Of a DNA stretch of 64,000 nt, positions 41,901-54,268 are shown piece by piece; the stretch's first letter is position 1; each line of letters begins with the position of its first letter. A model generated the notes under the pieces. It searched no databases and was not told the origin of the DNA. It worked only from the letters and a program-made list of their open reading frames with translations. Made by a program: the position numbers and the translations under genes. Source of the DNA: Rhabditoides inermis (taxonomy: Eukaryota > Nematoda > Chromadorea > Rhabditida > Rhabditidae); assembly GCA_963966185.1 (NCBI GenBank), contig CAWZYM010000331.1, forward strand, positions 1,312,501-1,376,500, in the 5' to 3' direction.

Positions 41901-44073
41901 CTGTGCACCGAAAGAGATCATGAAATGCTGAAACATGATTTGAGCACATTTTTCACGCATTATAAATGGTACAATGGAAACACGCATGCACATCCTAAAA
42001 AGCACAACTATTTCCGCCTTTTCATTTGACTGCCTTATTGGGCTCAAACAAAATACATGGGATGAAACTATCACACCATGCTTGAGACACTGTATGCCGT
42101 CGAAAGAACACTCGTCTTTGCAGGTGGACGCGAACGAGCGGCCGACCCGCCCGCACAAGATCACCGGAGCCAAGATCATCACCAACCCCTTCGACGACAT
42201 TGTGCTTCGGTGAGAGAGGTATTGATTTGTTGATTGATTGGTATTGTATTTCAGCGAGAAGGAGAAGCGCAAGAAGGAGAAGAAGAAGGAAGTGAAGAAG
42301 GTGGGTGTGTACATACGCATTATGAATGGGTGAAATATGTTTCTGGTTTGAAGTGTGCTAGGTGGGTGTTTTGCTGAGCAATACTACCGTAGCAATGTAA
42401 TCGGAACCATATGTTTTCGAATCCTGCGGACGACACATTTTCGATCCTGGCAGTAATAAATCAGTATTCATCAGTAGCAATACACTTGCACGACGAATGA
42501 TCAGCGTATTGTATTGTGAATAAGCATATTGGTTATTGATTGATTGATTGACTGTGGGGTTGCAGGTGGAGTCGAAGAAGCTGCAGTTACTGTCGTTTGG
42601 GGACGAGGCGGAGGAGGACGAGGAGGAGCTGACGGCTGTCAGCAAGGTAGGAGAGAGGGGGGGGAGAGGGGGAGTCAGATGACGGGCTCGTGAGTCGCTC
42701 TGATTGTGAGCTTGTTGCACAATCATTCCACTTGGAGTTGCTTGAAAGGAAAGGGGAATGTTCATGTGTTGGTAAGTGTATCAAAATATTTGGTCTGTCA
42801 ATGCAAGGTGGAAGGGGTGGGAGGAAGGAAGAGGGGGCATACATACATGTTTGCAGTCGCTGTCCGGGAAGGGCAAGTCGGCGCACGATGTGCTGGATGA
42901 CGAGAGGCTGAGCAAGCAGGTGGCAGTCACCAGGGACGAGATGGGGGACTACAATGCGGTGGGGGGGGAGAGTGGGAGGGAGGAAGGAATAGAGAGAAGG
43001 GAGAGAGGAGGGAGAGAGAGAGAGAGAAGTAGTGAGGGAAGGAGTGAGGGAAGGAGTGAGGGAGGAGAGAGGGGGAGTGGAATGAAATGGATTCAGGAGG
43101 AGGAGCGTGAAGACGACTCTGGCGCGGCCGACCGCATCCGCGCCAAGTTTGCCAAGAAGAGACGGGCGGCCGAGGAGGAGAAGGTATGAGGGGATGGGAG
43201 GAGAGTGGGCGAGGTGGGGAGGGAGGGAGGAGGAGGAGGAGGAGATCAGTGTTGGGAGTCTGGTAGAAGACACATTGTGCATTATGGCTTTGGGAGGTAT
43301 GCTGAGATTGGGAGGGAAGCAAGAGACGACGTCGATGTTAAGCAAAAGTGGTACAAACTCTTTAGTGGATTTGAATGCGGCTTATGTTGTAGCGTGGCCG
43401 CGAAGCGTATTGTTTGGAGTTTCTATGATACACTTTTTTTCGCCATGGGGTTTTTTTTTAATTTCCTGTGTTCTCCTTTCAAATATGACACATATTAATG
43501 ACCATGCCACAGTTTGCCTTTACTGAAATGGTGCAGCATAAATGTGATGGTTTTTTTTTAAAAGATTTTTTTGCAGAACGACGAGAAAGAGGAGGACCTG
43601 GATGAGATGATAGTGCGCGCGAGGGACGAGAAGAAGAAGAAGGAAGTGTGAGTATCGATTGGTATCGATTGAATATCATTCGATTGATTGTAGGGCGGAG
43701 CTGCAGTCTGAGCTGAAGGCGATGCAGAAGCAGTACAAGAAGGCGCTCCGTCGTCCGAAGGAGAAGGAGGAGGTGGAGGAGGAGGGTGAGTGGAGATGGA
43801 GGAGCAACAGGAAGGATTGTTTTGGACAGAGAATAGGAGCAGTGCTTGAACTATAGCTTTTGATGGATCTATTGAAAATACTGATAGACTGTTTTGGTTC
43901 TATGAAGATGTGAAACATATATGTGAACTTCAGTATATCCTTTTATATTTTCCAGCTCTTCCCGAGACGGAGGCGATGGCTCTGTACACTGGCATGAAAA
44001 TGAAGTTCAAGGGAAAGGCCAAGAGTATCGTCAAGCAGAGAGATCCTAAGAGGGAGGAGCAGGTGAGGGGAGG

Positions 44074-44126
<53 letters not shown>

Positions 44127-44970
44127 AGGGAGAGAGACAGAGAGAGATAAAGAGATAAAGAGAGGGAGAGGGAGAGAGGGGGGGGAGAAAGGGAAGAGAA
44201 AAGAAAGAGATCGTGTAATGCATCTTTGATGTTGTACGTTTCACAATTGTTTCATGATGGGAGATCAGAGTTTTGTCGCAATCTATCTGATCTTCGGACA
44301 AAATGACTAATACATGTCACATTTGCGTAATGGAGGGTGTATGATAGATTATGGATCCATTCTAGAAAAAAAAAACAATGAGTGATTAGCTGATAAGTGA
44401 TAAGTTGTGTATTCGTTTCAGACGATGTCGTTGTTGGAGCGATTCCAGCGTCGACTCGGGGCATCGGACCAGCAGGCGATTCTTTTCGACAAGAAGATCG
44501 AATTGAAGGAGGAGGAGGAGGAGGAGAAGAAGGAAGAGGAGAAGGAGGAGGGAGATGGAGAGGAGGAGGAGGGAATGAATTTCGATGCAGAGGACATTGA
44601 GGGAACCGAGTGGTGAGTGGAAAGAGGGAGGGAGGAGGAGGAGAGAGAGAGGGGGGAGAGAGAGTTGCTCACAGGATGAAGACGAGGTTCGTCGCCCCTG
44701 CTCCCGATCCGAACATCACCAGGGCAAAGGACGCCAACATGCGGTCAGTGATTAGAATATTCTATTTATTTATGTTTATTTTGTTTTGTTTTTTTGTTCA
44801 GACAGAATTGAGTTGGTTGAACATCATGTATTGTGTATATCTTGTGAAACGTATACTAGTTTTAACAGAAGAAACATGTGTTTTCTGTTTTCAGTGAAAT
44901 TTCGGAGGACTGGTACGATATCAACGATCCGAGGAACAAGATGAACAAGAGGAGGAGGGGAGAGGAGTAG
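36069..44970 (+). CDS. CWC27: CWC27-type spliceosomal cyclophilin (peptidyl-prolyl isomerase)
   Basis: CWC27 is a cyclophilin-domain component of activated spliceosomes, in the nucleus. Start ATG is at 36069-36071 ([14 protein letters not shown], directly after CTTTCAG) and stop TAG at 44968-44970. The cyclophilin domain is spread over exons 36069-38510: [86 protein letters not shown] and [16 protein letters not shown]. The active-site Arg in FHRV is present. After a 3.6-kb intron the hallmark [20 protein letters not shown] (42130-42205) follows, then a charged Lys/Glu-rich tail with [58 protein letters not shown] and the C-terminal [20 protein letters not shown]. The large intron contains two antisense genes, and its right part plus six downstream exons are duplicated at 59-64 kb. 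Confidence 0.9.
37880..38020. repeat. Cluster of TACTGTAG octamers in an intron
   Basis: GGGTACTGTAG or close variants occur about seven times in 130 bp. The same octamer or its TACGGTAG/TACAGTA variants recurs in introns at 150-1460, 17700-17755, 23105-23300 and 25150-25215. Confidence 0.7.
38661..40461 (-). CDS. Nested antisense gene F2, type II membrane or secreted protein, unknown family
   Basis: Encoded on the opposite strand within the CWC27 intron. I do not recognise the family. An in-frame ATG at 40459-40461 (or Met at 40408-40410) precedes a hydrophobic anchor ([20 protein letters not shown]). Exons that follow: ~40066-39790 ([37 protein letters not shown]); 39630-39541 ([18 protein letters not shown]); 39499-39422 ([18 protein letters not shown]); 39380-39275 ([20 protein letters not shown]); 39230-39105 ([19 protein letters not shown]); 39075-38925; and 38843-38661 ([16 protein letters not shown]), stop at 38661-38663. 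The last segment has an ankyrin-like TLLHLA motif, too short to call. Even Cys spacing and many N-x-S/T sites suggest an extracellular glycoprotein. It is paralogous to F1 just upstream. Confidence 0.55.
40521..41753 (-). CDS. Nested antisense gene F1, paralogue of F2, unknown family
   Basis: Same exon architecture as F2: 41730-41511 ([37 protein letters not shown]); 41400-41311 ([18 protein letters not shown]); 41261-41186 ([18 protein letters not shown]); 41057-40935 ([20 protein letters not shown]); 40905-40778 ([19 protein letters not shown]); 40713-40521 ([19 protein letters not shown]), with a stop at 40521-40523. Residue identity with F2 is moderate, so the duplication is old. No signal-anchor exon could be found between 41754 and 42120, so the start is unresolved. 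The first in-frame Met is used only as a marker. Cysteines and N-glycosylation sites again suggest an extracellular product. The gene lies within the CWC27 intron on the opposite strand and is present again, near-identical, at 60434-61666. Confidence 0.5.
42958..43084. repeat. Purine-rich (GA/GGA)n tract in CWC27 intron
   Basis: GGGGGGG, GGAGAGAGAGAG and three direct GAGTGAGGGAAG units fill the intron between two CWC27 exons. It differs in length from the duplicate at 62876-63000. Confidence 0.85.
44075..44200. repeat. (GA)n microsatellite in CWC27 intron
   Basis: A GA run begins about 15 bp after the splice donor at 44062. The duplicate of this locus runs off the window inside the matching run. 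Confidence 0.9.
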
Positions 44971-45279
44971 AAGGAGCAGGAGGAGGAGCAGTGCTCCTCC
45001 ACGTCCGACTATGGTTACTCTCATGTCTTTGTTGTATCCCACTTTGTTGATTGTTTGGTGATTTTGATGGTCTCGGACGAGTGTTGTATTGGTGTTTGCG
45101 TAAAACGAGTTGAATGAATATTTGCGTTTTTGAATTGGGTTCAGATTAAAAAAATAATGCAACTTTTATTATTATCGGGCTCCTCTTTTTGGTGTGTATT
45201 ATATAACAATAACAAGAGAAAATTCGTGATCTAGTACAAACAGCTAATCAAACACTTCTAACAAAAGAAAACAGTAATG

Positions 45280-45599
45280 TTACATAAACTCTTGGTCTTC
45301 ATCGAATTGCGCGTCTGGGTCTGGTTTGAGATCGAGAGTCGGCTGCTCTTTCTGCTCCTCCTCCTTTCCAAGTTGCTCAACACTGATTTTGACAAATCCC
45401 GGCATCTCGCATCCCGGAAAGCAAAGAGAGAACTGACGGACAGACTCCAGAATGAACTAGAAAAAAAGTTATTGAAATTGAAGAAAAAACTTTTTGATTT
45501 ATTACCTCTTTGTCCCCGGCGTGCACTCGATCTATGGAGCGATGGCCGGTCAAATTGAAGTGGCGATTGTTCGCCACTCCTGCAATCTCTCTCTCACTA

Positions 45600-45630
<31 letters not shown>

Positions 45631-46385
45631 TTCTGTCTCTCTATCTCCCTCTCTCTCCCCCTCTCTCTACTCACTCTGCTCCGCACACCCCTCGCACTTG
45701 AACCGCTTGCCGCACGTGTTGACAATGTGCGTGAGCGTGTGGTCGTAGGCCTTTCCCGGCACGCACGCTTTCAGGGTGGGATGGAGATCGATAGAGCACA
45801 CCTGGAAGGGGATGTAGGACGTTCCCTCCACTCCCGCATGCTCCTCCACCACTAGCATGAACGAGTCCTCCACTGACCATGAAAGTGGAGCAGCTTCTTT
45901 CTATGTGTATCATGTTTTAGATTTGTAGGTTTTTTGTTTGTTGTTCAATAGTAAGTACATCGACTGAAAACTAATGGATGAAACTATCTTTTAGTGATAT
46001 TAACCCATCCGTGAAACGTATTCCGACAATAGCCATATTGTTGGCATTAGTATGACTATGTCTCTCTCCTTCCTTCCCATTATCTCCTCTCTCTCTCTCC
46101 TTCTCTTCGCACCTTGCACTGAATGTCGAAACTTCCCTCCTTTATCTGCTCGTCTTGTTTCTTTCCATCAAGAACATCTAGTGTCGCCTGGATATTCTTC
46201 GGCAGTTCAGCGTCCGGGAAACAGGAGAAAAAGACACGAGCACACTCGCGAACAAACTGAAAAGAGTGAAAAGGAGTGAATGTTCGACTCACGGCCGTCC
46301 AACCCATTTCCATAAATATCCCCATTTAGTACTAGACTGTTTGTTATAGATAAACAATTATTATATTATTATTTTTAGAAAATGT

Positions 46386-46427
<42 letters not shown>

Positions 46428-46525
46428 TTACTTTCTTCTCCTTCACATCAGCCGCTCTGTCGATCGCCACATGCAGCGTCTTGTCAAAGTGACTGTTCTT
46501 GACGTTCGAGTTCGATCCTGTAAGG

Positions 46526-46575
<50 letters not shown>

Positions 46576-49500
46576 ATTCTCTCCCTTCCTCTCTCTCCCA
46601 CCCTCTCCCCCTCTCTCACTCACTCCCTCCCTCTCCACTCACTGGTCACCCCGCACTCTCTGCACTTGAATCTCTTGCCCATCGTCTTGTCCATGTGTAT
46701 GGTGGCATGTCCCAGCAGGTGCTGTCCCATCACCGAGTGGTCCGTCGGATGCAGAACGGTGGGACACAGCTGAAAGAGTGAATGAAATAGTAAATGAACG
46801 GTATGTACGTATCCAACTGTTCCCTATCTGCAGCATGCACCTCCTTAGTGGATACTGGATAGTATAGTGGGCTCGCACATGAGTTTCCTGCTTTTCACGA
46901 GAGACACGAGAAGTTTCACGAGAAGTTTTCAAATTGAACATTTCAAGTGAGAGCGTTACCACTACGCTAGCGAGGTGTGATGACAGCTTTGCAAAAAAGA
47001 ACTGTGCACGTGTGATGAATATTTCACGAGTTAAGACTTTAGGGTACTGTAGAACTATTGGACAACATAATGTTTTTGACGAGCAATGTTGAGCTGAACG
47101 CAAACGGACAAAGACACGTTTCATTCGATTTGTTTTGGCCACGGATACGTTTCAACGAATACGCATAAATCATGTTGTTCTTCCGTTTCTTTAATGAATC
47201 GCCGTCCATGTGTTCAAAAGCTCACTCACTTGACACTGATACTCCAGACTAGCTCCTCCAGTCACCGTCACGCCCTTCTTGTCTCCGCCCACTCGCGGCG
47301 GCTGCTCATCTATGAGGAGAAAAGCGTCCAGCAACGCCTTGGCAAGCTGCCAGCCGGGAAACGAGAGAGTGTAGAGACGAGAGCATTCGAAGATGAACTG
47401 CAACAGTTTAATTTTAATCTCGCTGTGCGGTAGATCAAAGGCAGACTGACAATCAGATTGCGGCAATAGTGCGTTGCAGGCGAGGTATATAGATCGAAAG
47501 CTATTCCTCTGGCGCTAGGTATAGTGGAGTAGCGACTGAGCGAGTAGTAAAACGTCGTTTACTAGTTGTGTAACTAACTAATAGTTCACCCACTGGTTTC
47601 TCCTCCTCGTCGAGCAGTCGATCGATCGGCTTGTGCGTTTTGCCGTCAAAGTGCTGATTCTTCACCGCGTTCTTCAGCTTGTTCTTCGATTCTCAAATTG
47701 TCATTGTTCTCTCTCTCTCCATCCCTCTCTTCATTTCATATCTCCCTCTCCCCTCTCTCCCTCCCTCTCTCTCCCCCACTCACTGCTCTCGTCGCACCCG
47801 CTGCACCTGTACCTCCTTCCCCATCTGTCCGCCTCTACATGAGTGAGTGCATGCGGCAGCATGTACCGCGTGATCAGGCGCGGATTCCACGTGCGCAGCG
47901 TGAACCGACACGAGGGGAACTGGAAAGAGGTGTACGCATAAAGGTTCAGCGATTCTCATTCATTCCATGATCGAAAACTGTTCCGTAGCCCGTGGCTACT
48001 GAACTGCATGGGCTCCCTCGCCTTATGATAGCCACACCTTAGGAATAGAACCAAATTTATAGGATTTCTTAGATCTTAGTCAGAAACACATACAACGAAA
48101 TTTGATGTGAGAGTTTCTTGAACTAATAACACTTTTCCGGTACGATAGCGAATAGGCTCGCTCCTTTTTTATTGTTGGTATTGCGTTTATCTCACTACTC
48201 ATAGAGAGTAACAAGGATATAGCCGTACCAATTGTTCTCAGCCGAAAACAAGACAGAGCCTTGGATTATAACGACTGTAACTAGTATTGCAAGCTCTCCC
48301 TCACCTGACATGCGACCTGCATCTCGGTCCTCGGCGTGTCTCCCAGCACCGGTCGGGGTCCGGTCGGCGCGCGCACAGCCGAACTCACACGTCTCTTCCT
48401 CTTCTTCGCGCAACTCTTCCCTGTCTCACTCGCCCGCTTCTTGGCTGGCGGCGATCGGCGGTAGTCGGACTGATCCGAGTCGTCTTGTTCAGAATCCTGA
48501 ACCGTTAGAGTATAGACATGTCCGATTGTACGATATCCACAATTTGTTTACAACCGAAACGATATCCACAATTTGTTTACGACCGGAACTGGTCACTTCG
48601 CGATGTTCGAGCCCCATCTACCATGAACAGTCAGGACTCGCGCCTCTTCCAGCCCCAATTTATCAGATATAGAATTGTATGTGTGCCACTGTAGACCGGA
48701 ATCAGACTGATAAACAAACAACACACCTCCTCGCTCTGGTCACTCTCGACCACCCGAGATCTCCTCCCCTTCTTCTTGGGAGTCGGCCGCCACTCATCCG
48801 AATCGGAGGCGGAGGAGGAAGAGACGGGCGAGTCGGAATATTGCTAAAATAAAATAAAAGAGTAGCACACATTCGGTTTCCATCCCTTCCACCAGACCGA
48901 TGTGTTTGACCGATGATCAAGTGTTTTGAAGTTGTGTGTGAGAATGCAGATACGTTTCACAAATTCTATATACTCAATGTGGTTTAGATACGGACAATCC
49001 CAGTACGACTCATCCCTGGAAGTATCGTATCCTAACATTCGTAGTACCTCCTCTCTGAAGACGGGCGTTGTGTGTGGGTGTGGTGCCGGCTCGGTGAGTG
49101 CAGATGTTGCAGATGGCGTCTCTAGCACACACGGCTTCTCGCCGCGGTCGTCGAATAGGGAACACGCGGACGGCTGAGAAGTTGATTATTTTGAATTCTG
49201 TTTGTTTTGATTGTTTGTTTGTTTTGTTTGTTTTGTTGTTGTGTTTGTTTTGTTTGTTTTGTTGTTTGTTTTGTTTTGAATGTTTTGAACACTGATTTCT
49301 GCGCAATGTTCAAGTGCGCCACCATTAGAGAGGTTATTGCAATAATGGTTTTCTTTTACTTTTGCGGCGTCGATGGGATGAGAACTGTTCACGTACCTCT
49401 GACTCTTGCCGTGTCACGTCTTCCACCAGCCGAATCGCCGGCTTGCGATCCAGGTTGACGTCTTCTGTCTCGTCGTCGTCGGAATCGCTCGAATCCTCGC

Positions 49501-50074
49501 ACATCCACCGCCAGTCTTCGATCGACGGCGGAATCTGCAGCATTTCAGCGATAGTGCGTACAGGATCTGCTAACCTATAGAGTGAATCCATTCACATTAT
49601 TGTGATTGAAATGCTATGTTCAACGACTCCGGATCAACCTCTGAACTCTGTTTACAGCCGTGTCCACCCACCCTTGTTTCACATGTTGCACTTCTCGTAG
49701 CATTGACATCAAATTCCAGGGCGTCTGTTCCACAAGCCACGGATACGGTAGCAGGACGGGAGGAGAACTGTGATTATTATTCTCAGTGTATTTCGCCTGT
49801 TTCGCAAACAATTTCCCATGCGTAATCATAGAATAGCGATAATGAACTACTCCTATCACCTTGCTATCAATGTGGCGCAGTCTGGCTAGCTCCGCCCCGA
49901 ATGCGACGCTACCCACAAAGTACGTGTTCACATCAAGAGATGAGAGGAACTGGAAGGAATAAGTCAGACAATTATATATTTGAAACCGTAAGTTTATGTG
50001 AAACACATCTTTACCTTTAGAATTTCTCCGTGTTTGGAAAAGCCGGGATTGAGTTCAGCGATCAGATATTCCAT
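45280..50074 (-). CDS. Protein with three repeated Cys/His modules, unknown family
   Basis: I do not recognise the family. Start ATG is at 50072-50074 (MEYLIAELNPGFSKHGEIL) and stop TAA at 45280-45282. The N-terminal half has exons at 49950-49865, 49795-49640 (LVEQTPWNLMSMLREV), 49577-49398 (acidic SSDSDDDETED), 49180-49010, 48838-48725 (TPKKKGRRSRVVES) and 48500-48305 (PPAKKRASETG, then AKKRKRRVSS), which look like nuclear localisation signals. The C-terminal half repeats a three-part unit three times. Part a is a Cys then H-x(3)-H then RxKCxxC motif at 47920-47785 (RYRCSGCD), 46770-46643 (RFKCRECG) and 45875-45675 (RFKCEGCA). Part b is an N-x-H-F...H-x-x-I-D-R motif at 47690-47596, 46518-46433 and 45585-45507. 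Part c is a F-x-x-x-x-x-R...S-F/C-F-P-G/D motif at 47400-47230, 46258-46115 and 45456-45280. It is probably a nuclear zinc-binding protein. Confidence 0.65.
46388..46575. repeat. (GA)n and (CT)n tracts flanking one exon
   Basis: GA run at 46388-46424 and CT run at 46530-46572 sit on either side of the second N-x-H-F module exon, so transcripts would have complementary intronic tracts around it. Confidence 0.85.
46860..46985 (-). mobile_element. tRNA-headed SINE-like element, copy 1
   Basis: Shares ATAGTGGGCTCGCA, ATGA, TTTC and TTTTCACGAGAGACA with 56777-56965. On the minus strand it starts with CTCGCTAGCGTAGTGGTAAC, a tRNA-like A-box. The B-box part is degraded. It lies in an intron of the Cys/His-module gene. 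Confidence 0.55.
49200..49285. repeat. (TTTG)n repeat
   Basis: TTTGTTTTGTTTG-type units repeated over about 85 bp, in an intron. Confidence 0.9.
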
Positions 50075-50327
50075 AGTGCAAACGAAGGAAAAGGTGGGAA
50101 AAGGTAAGAAGAATGAGCTTGTGAGGAGATTGAGGTGACCTCAGGTGCCGTGCAAAGTGCCGAAGGCTAGTCGGCGGTCCGCTCGATTGATCGATCGATC
50201 AAATGTGGGAGGTAGTGGTAAGAAGCGGGTCGCCGCATTGTCTTATCGCGAGCAGACTGAATGGGGAAAAGCACAAATAGTTCTGTTTTCCCAATCCAAT
50301 GAGTCGCACAGATTGGTGTTTTTTAAA

Positions 50328-50364
50328 CACACACGCACACGCACACACACACACACACACACTC
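50328..50364. repeat. (CA)n microsatellite
   Basis: ACACACGCACACGCACACAC-type run. Confidence 0.9.
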
Positions 50365-52394
50365 AAAACTCAAACAAGCGATTTCCGTTAATCCGTTCGT
50401 TCGTCGCAAAGATTAAAAAACATTTTCAGTTTATTTATATATGTATTTCAAATATCATTTCAGTCTGCCGTCAAGGGTATCGACCATCTTTTCCTCATTA
50501 TGAGGTCCTATGACCTATGAGGGATCTAGCCATTTGGATTCTCTCTCGGGGGACTTCATCATAAGTAACATTTAAAGGTAACTCATGACATTTTTTAATT
50601 ATCCCACAAGGACTTCCCAAGCACTTCGAACACAGTGCGTGGGATGGGAGGCGTTGCACGAGTGTACATGTATGTAACTGTGAGTTTCAATGATGTACTT
50701 TGTCCCCCTATTTTCACATATCTCTCATTGGTCCGTTTGAACGATCCGCACGCATAAACTGTTGACACGTTGAAAATTCTCTCACATCTCACATATACCA
50801 CCACGCCGCGCTATTTTTAAATGCCGTTTTGTTTCAGATATCGAGCGTTACAACCAGACTGCAGTTGTCACGAGGACCGAATGAACACACGTGGGTTGCG
50901 TGAGCATTAGGGGAAAAGCCGAGCAGCGAATCAAGTGCTCCGCCGACTCGGGTAGCGCAGTGAGCGCGTCTATCCATCCATCCATCGAGTTCGCTCCTTC
51001 CATGCCACTTGTTGAATGTTGACGTTTACTGACAGCGGATTTGCGGACAAAAACATGTTTTTTGGGGGTCGGCAACCGCCCTGACACGTTGTCAGCCGCT
51101 AGCCAAGACACGCCGACGTTGTCGATTCTCATTTTTGGCTTCTAGAGCCAGAATATTTAAATCTAATGTAGCCTCCATTGTTATTGATCATAGGAATTTT
51201 GTTTTATAGTCTCAGTCCCCTAATCATTTTCACTAGTCTGGGAAATTTGTTTTCTTCATGGTTTCCTTTCTTCGTTCCCACTTATGATAATGTATTCACT
51301 CTTATCTTGCATATGGCATTTTTCTCCTTGTCCGCGTTTACGCATGTTTCTTTCCTTGTTTAAAAAAAGTTTGTTTATCAGCAGTTTTCGTTTACTTTTT
51401 TTTCCAAATTCGCGATTAAATAACTGTGTCTGTTTTCCTCATGAGTTATACACAATTTCTTTTATTTTCTTTTGGTTTTAACCTAGGACTCCTAGGACAT
51501 CTAGGCTAGGTCTAGCGTAAACTCGCTACAAAAGCGACATGTGAACGTAAATGTATGAAACCTGACTTTACAAAGGAACTTACATCGTGTGTAAGTGTTG
51601 CGTACATTGTTGACAAAACTCAGGATTTCACGAAAGAAAGAAGTTTATTAGAGCACCTTTTGCAAGCTGTAAGCGGATTAGACCGGAAACTATCGTTCTG
51701 CGCATACAATACAGTCTAATCAACGAGTTTATATTCAATTCTATAACACAACACATTGACGATCAATGCGTTTTTTCTTCTTTTAATTCGTTCTCATCTC
51801 ATTTTCTTTCTGAAAACCCGTAATTAAATAGATTTCCGAGTGCGCACAGCTTATAATGATTATTTATGATCACTGCTCACTGATATATCACTGATATAAA
51901 AAGTATGGGCAGCACACAACAACATGTTATCTTCAGTTTGGTTTAGTTGCGTATGTGATTGTTTGGTGGGATTAATAGGATTAGCGTAATTATGTATCAA
52001 AGGATGTATTCGGAAAATGACACAATGGAATAGTCACTGATATTTAGGTTAGGCTCGCTTTTGTTCTCGTCAACGAAGCCATTGCATATAATGGCGTAAA
52101 CGTGGGAAAATATCTTCATTTTTTAATATATTTTTGCGCAAATAAAATAGGAAGATTGTTTTTCTTGAAGTTATCCAAACCTTGCGTGAGTTTCGTGATG
52201 CGTTCATATCACATTGATATGAATTAATAGTGTAATGTGCCTGGTCATCGGCTCCTTGCCAAAAACAACAAAACTATTTTTAGTCACGATCCCTTGTATG
52301 TGATTTTCGGTGTGACTCACCGGATTACCGTATTAAAAATTGTTTAGCGTTACCATGGTTCATCGAAACTCATTCATGAGAACTTGGCAACTTG

Positions 52395-52455
52395 GCAAAA
52401 CTGTTTGCACGCTGCGGGAATCGAACCAGCATAGCATGCTACACTAACCGCGTTA
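52395..52455 (-). other. tRNA-like sequence, not a clear tRNA gene
   Basis: The minus strand has GCTGTGGTAACGCGGTTAGT (A-box-like) and GGTTCGATTCCCGC (a good B-box) about 25 nt apart. I could not pair a convincing acceptor stem, so it is more likely a SINE head or tRNA relic than a tRNA gene. Confidence 0.4.
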
Positions 52456-54268
52456 CCACAGCATTACAAAATTTATAATAAACTCATTTAGACGCATTTT
52501 GCACAAACTTTAGTCCATTCCTATAAGTACATAACGAAATAATGAAATGTTAAACCTGAACCAAAAAAAAAACTATTCTTCATCACACGTTTATTCTAGA
52601 TTTTTTTCGAGTCTGTTTTACTTAACCATATAATAATTCGCTACAAAAATGTTATTATACCGTGTTATTATTCCGTGTTATGTAGTTGCGTACACCTCTC
52701 CTTTAATTACTCATGTGCACATGTGCTAATTGGAAATACATTGTACTTATTAGAAACAAAGTTTCAAACATCACACATATTGCATATGAGTAGTTAAGTT
52801 ATTTATTTTCTTTGCGAATCAATACTCAAACTGTATTGCAATATTGCGATTGATTAAAAATATTCGTAGTCCATGCGCTCTGTTTTATCTTTCATATCAT
52901 TTTTTGCTCTTATCGTGTGTAAATGATCATTATAATGTTTTGCTCTATTGTCCATGTAAGACTAATGCACTTTTCGACATTTGAAAAGAACATTTTAAAA
53001 TTTTCTGTCGAAAGAACATGCAACAGGTACAAGAGATTCTGTGTGGTTTCTGTTTATTTAGAGACAATTTCACTTAAAAATGATATTACACTCATGAAAA
53101 GTTAATGAATACATCAAATAACATCTAATAAGCCTGAAAACTAGAACTTTTTTCATGATTAAAACTACTTTTTGACCCAAAAATAGTTGATTTTGAATGC
53201 TTTGTGGGTAGAAAGTTAGGTGACATCACAGTTGAGTGTCTAAAACGTCTTGAATGACAGGAATTTCAAAACAAATTTTTTAGATGAAAATCAGTTTTTA
53301 GCATAAACTCAAGTCGTAGAAGCCGATAAACACGTCCCTATGTGATACGCATCTCTCAAAATTTTTCCGATTGCGGATCAATAAAATTGTCACTTTGAAG
53401 TTTTTTTTCTGTCACGTGGGGTTCTTATCACCGCACAACTAGTGTTTTTTTTTTTACCGAACCGAGATTAAACCAGAGAATGTACACGGAAATAAACTTT
53501 ATTAGTATTATTGTGTACAAAAATATTTTGTGTTTTCTTCGTAAGTGCAAAAAACATACATATATACGAATATCTGTTTTAACCTTATTTCCTTACAGCG
53601 CTGTAATTTCAACGGTCGCAATAGTGTATACAGTCTTCATGATCACGAAATGCATTTTTCGTTTTTTTCAAAACACTTTCAAGGCCTTCCTTGCCTTGTA
53701 ATCATCCTGATAGTGGGAAGAGAGAAAGTATGAAAAACAGTCGGCGCACTTCTATGTTTCTTCCTCAATCTTCTCTCCTACCGTAGTCCCTGTTGTGTTC
53801 CCGATGTTGCGTTGCATATGTTATGCACTTACTCAACGTGGTAATATACTTGTATACTACTACTTTTTCCGAAAGTTATATTGACAAAAAAGTCCCATGC
53901 ACGTGGGATTTTATATATTTCGACTTCGCAGCGAAATTCCACGAAACTGTCATTATGACGCTTTTGTATAACATACTATTGTTTTTCTCGAATACACAAC
54001 TTACCACTACCAAATCATAAATACTCCATTCAATAATACAACACACAAATCATTCATTATGATCAGTCATCAACACATTTGACAACACCGTACCATATTT
54101 ACCGTTCCGTTCTCTCCCCTTTATCGTTCTCGAGTATTTTTTTCATCATTTTTATAAAACAATTTTTGCTAATATAATTTTTGTGAAAGTTCGTTTTTGT
54201 TAAAGAGAACAAAACTACTCAATCCTAAAGATCAGAGGTTATTCCATTGTCTGGATACATCCTTTAAT

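Noticed and set aside
42587..43345. 252-codon Ser/Pro-rich minus-strand ORF in the CWC27 tail region
   Set aside because: Antisense of GA-rich introns and Lys/Glu-rich exons of CWC27. The frame is open only because of purine bias.
52395..52455. Functional tRNA gene
   Set aside because: The B-box is good, but I could not pair an acceptor stem or place an anticodon loop.
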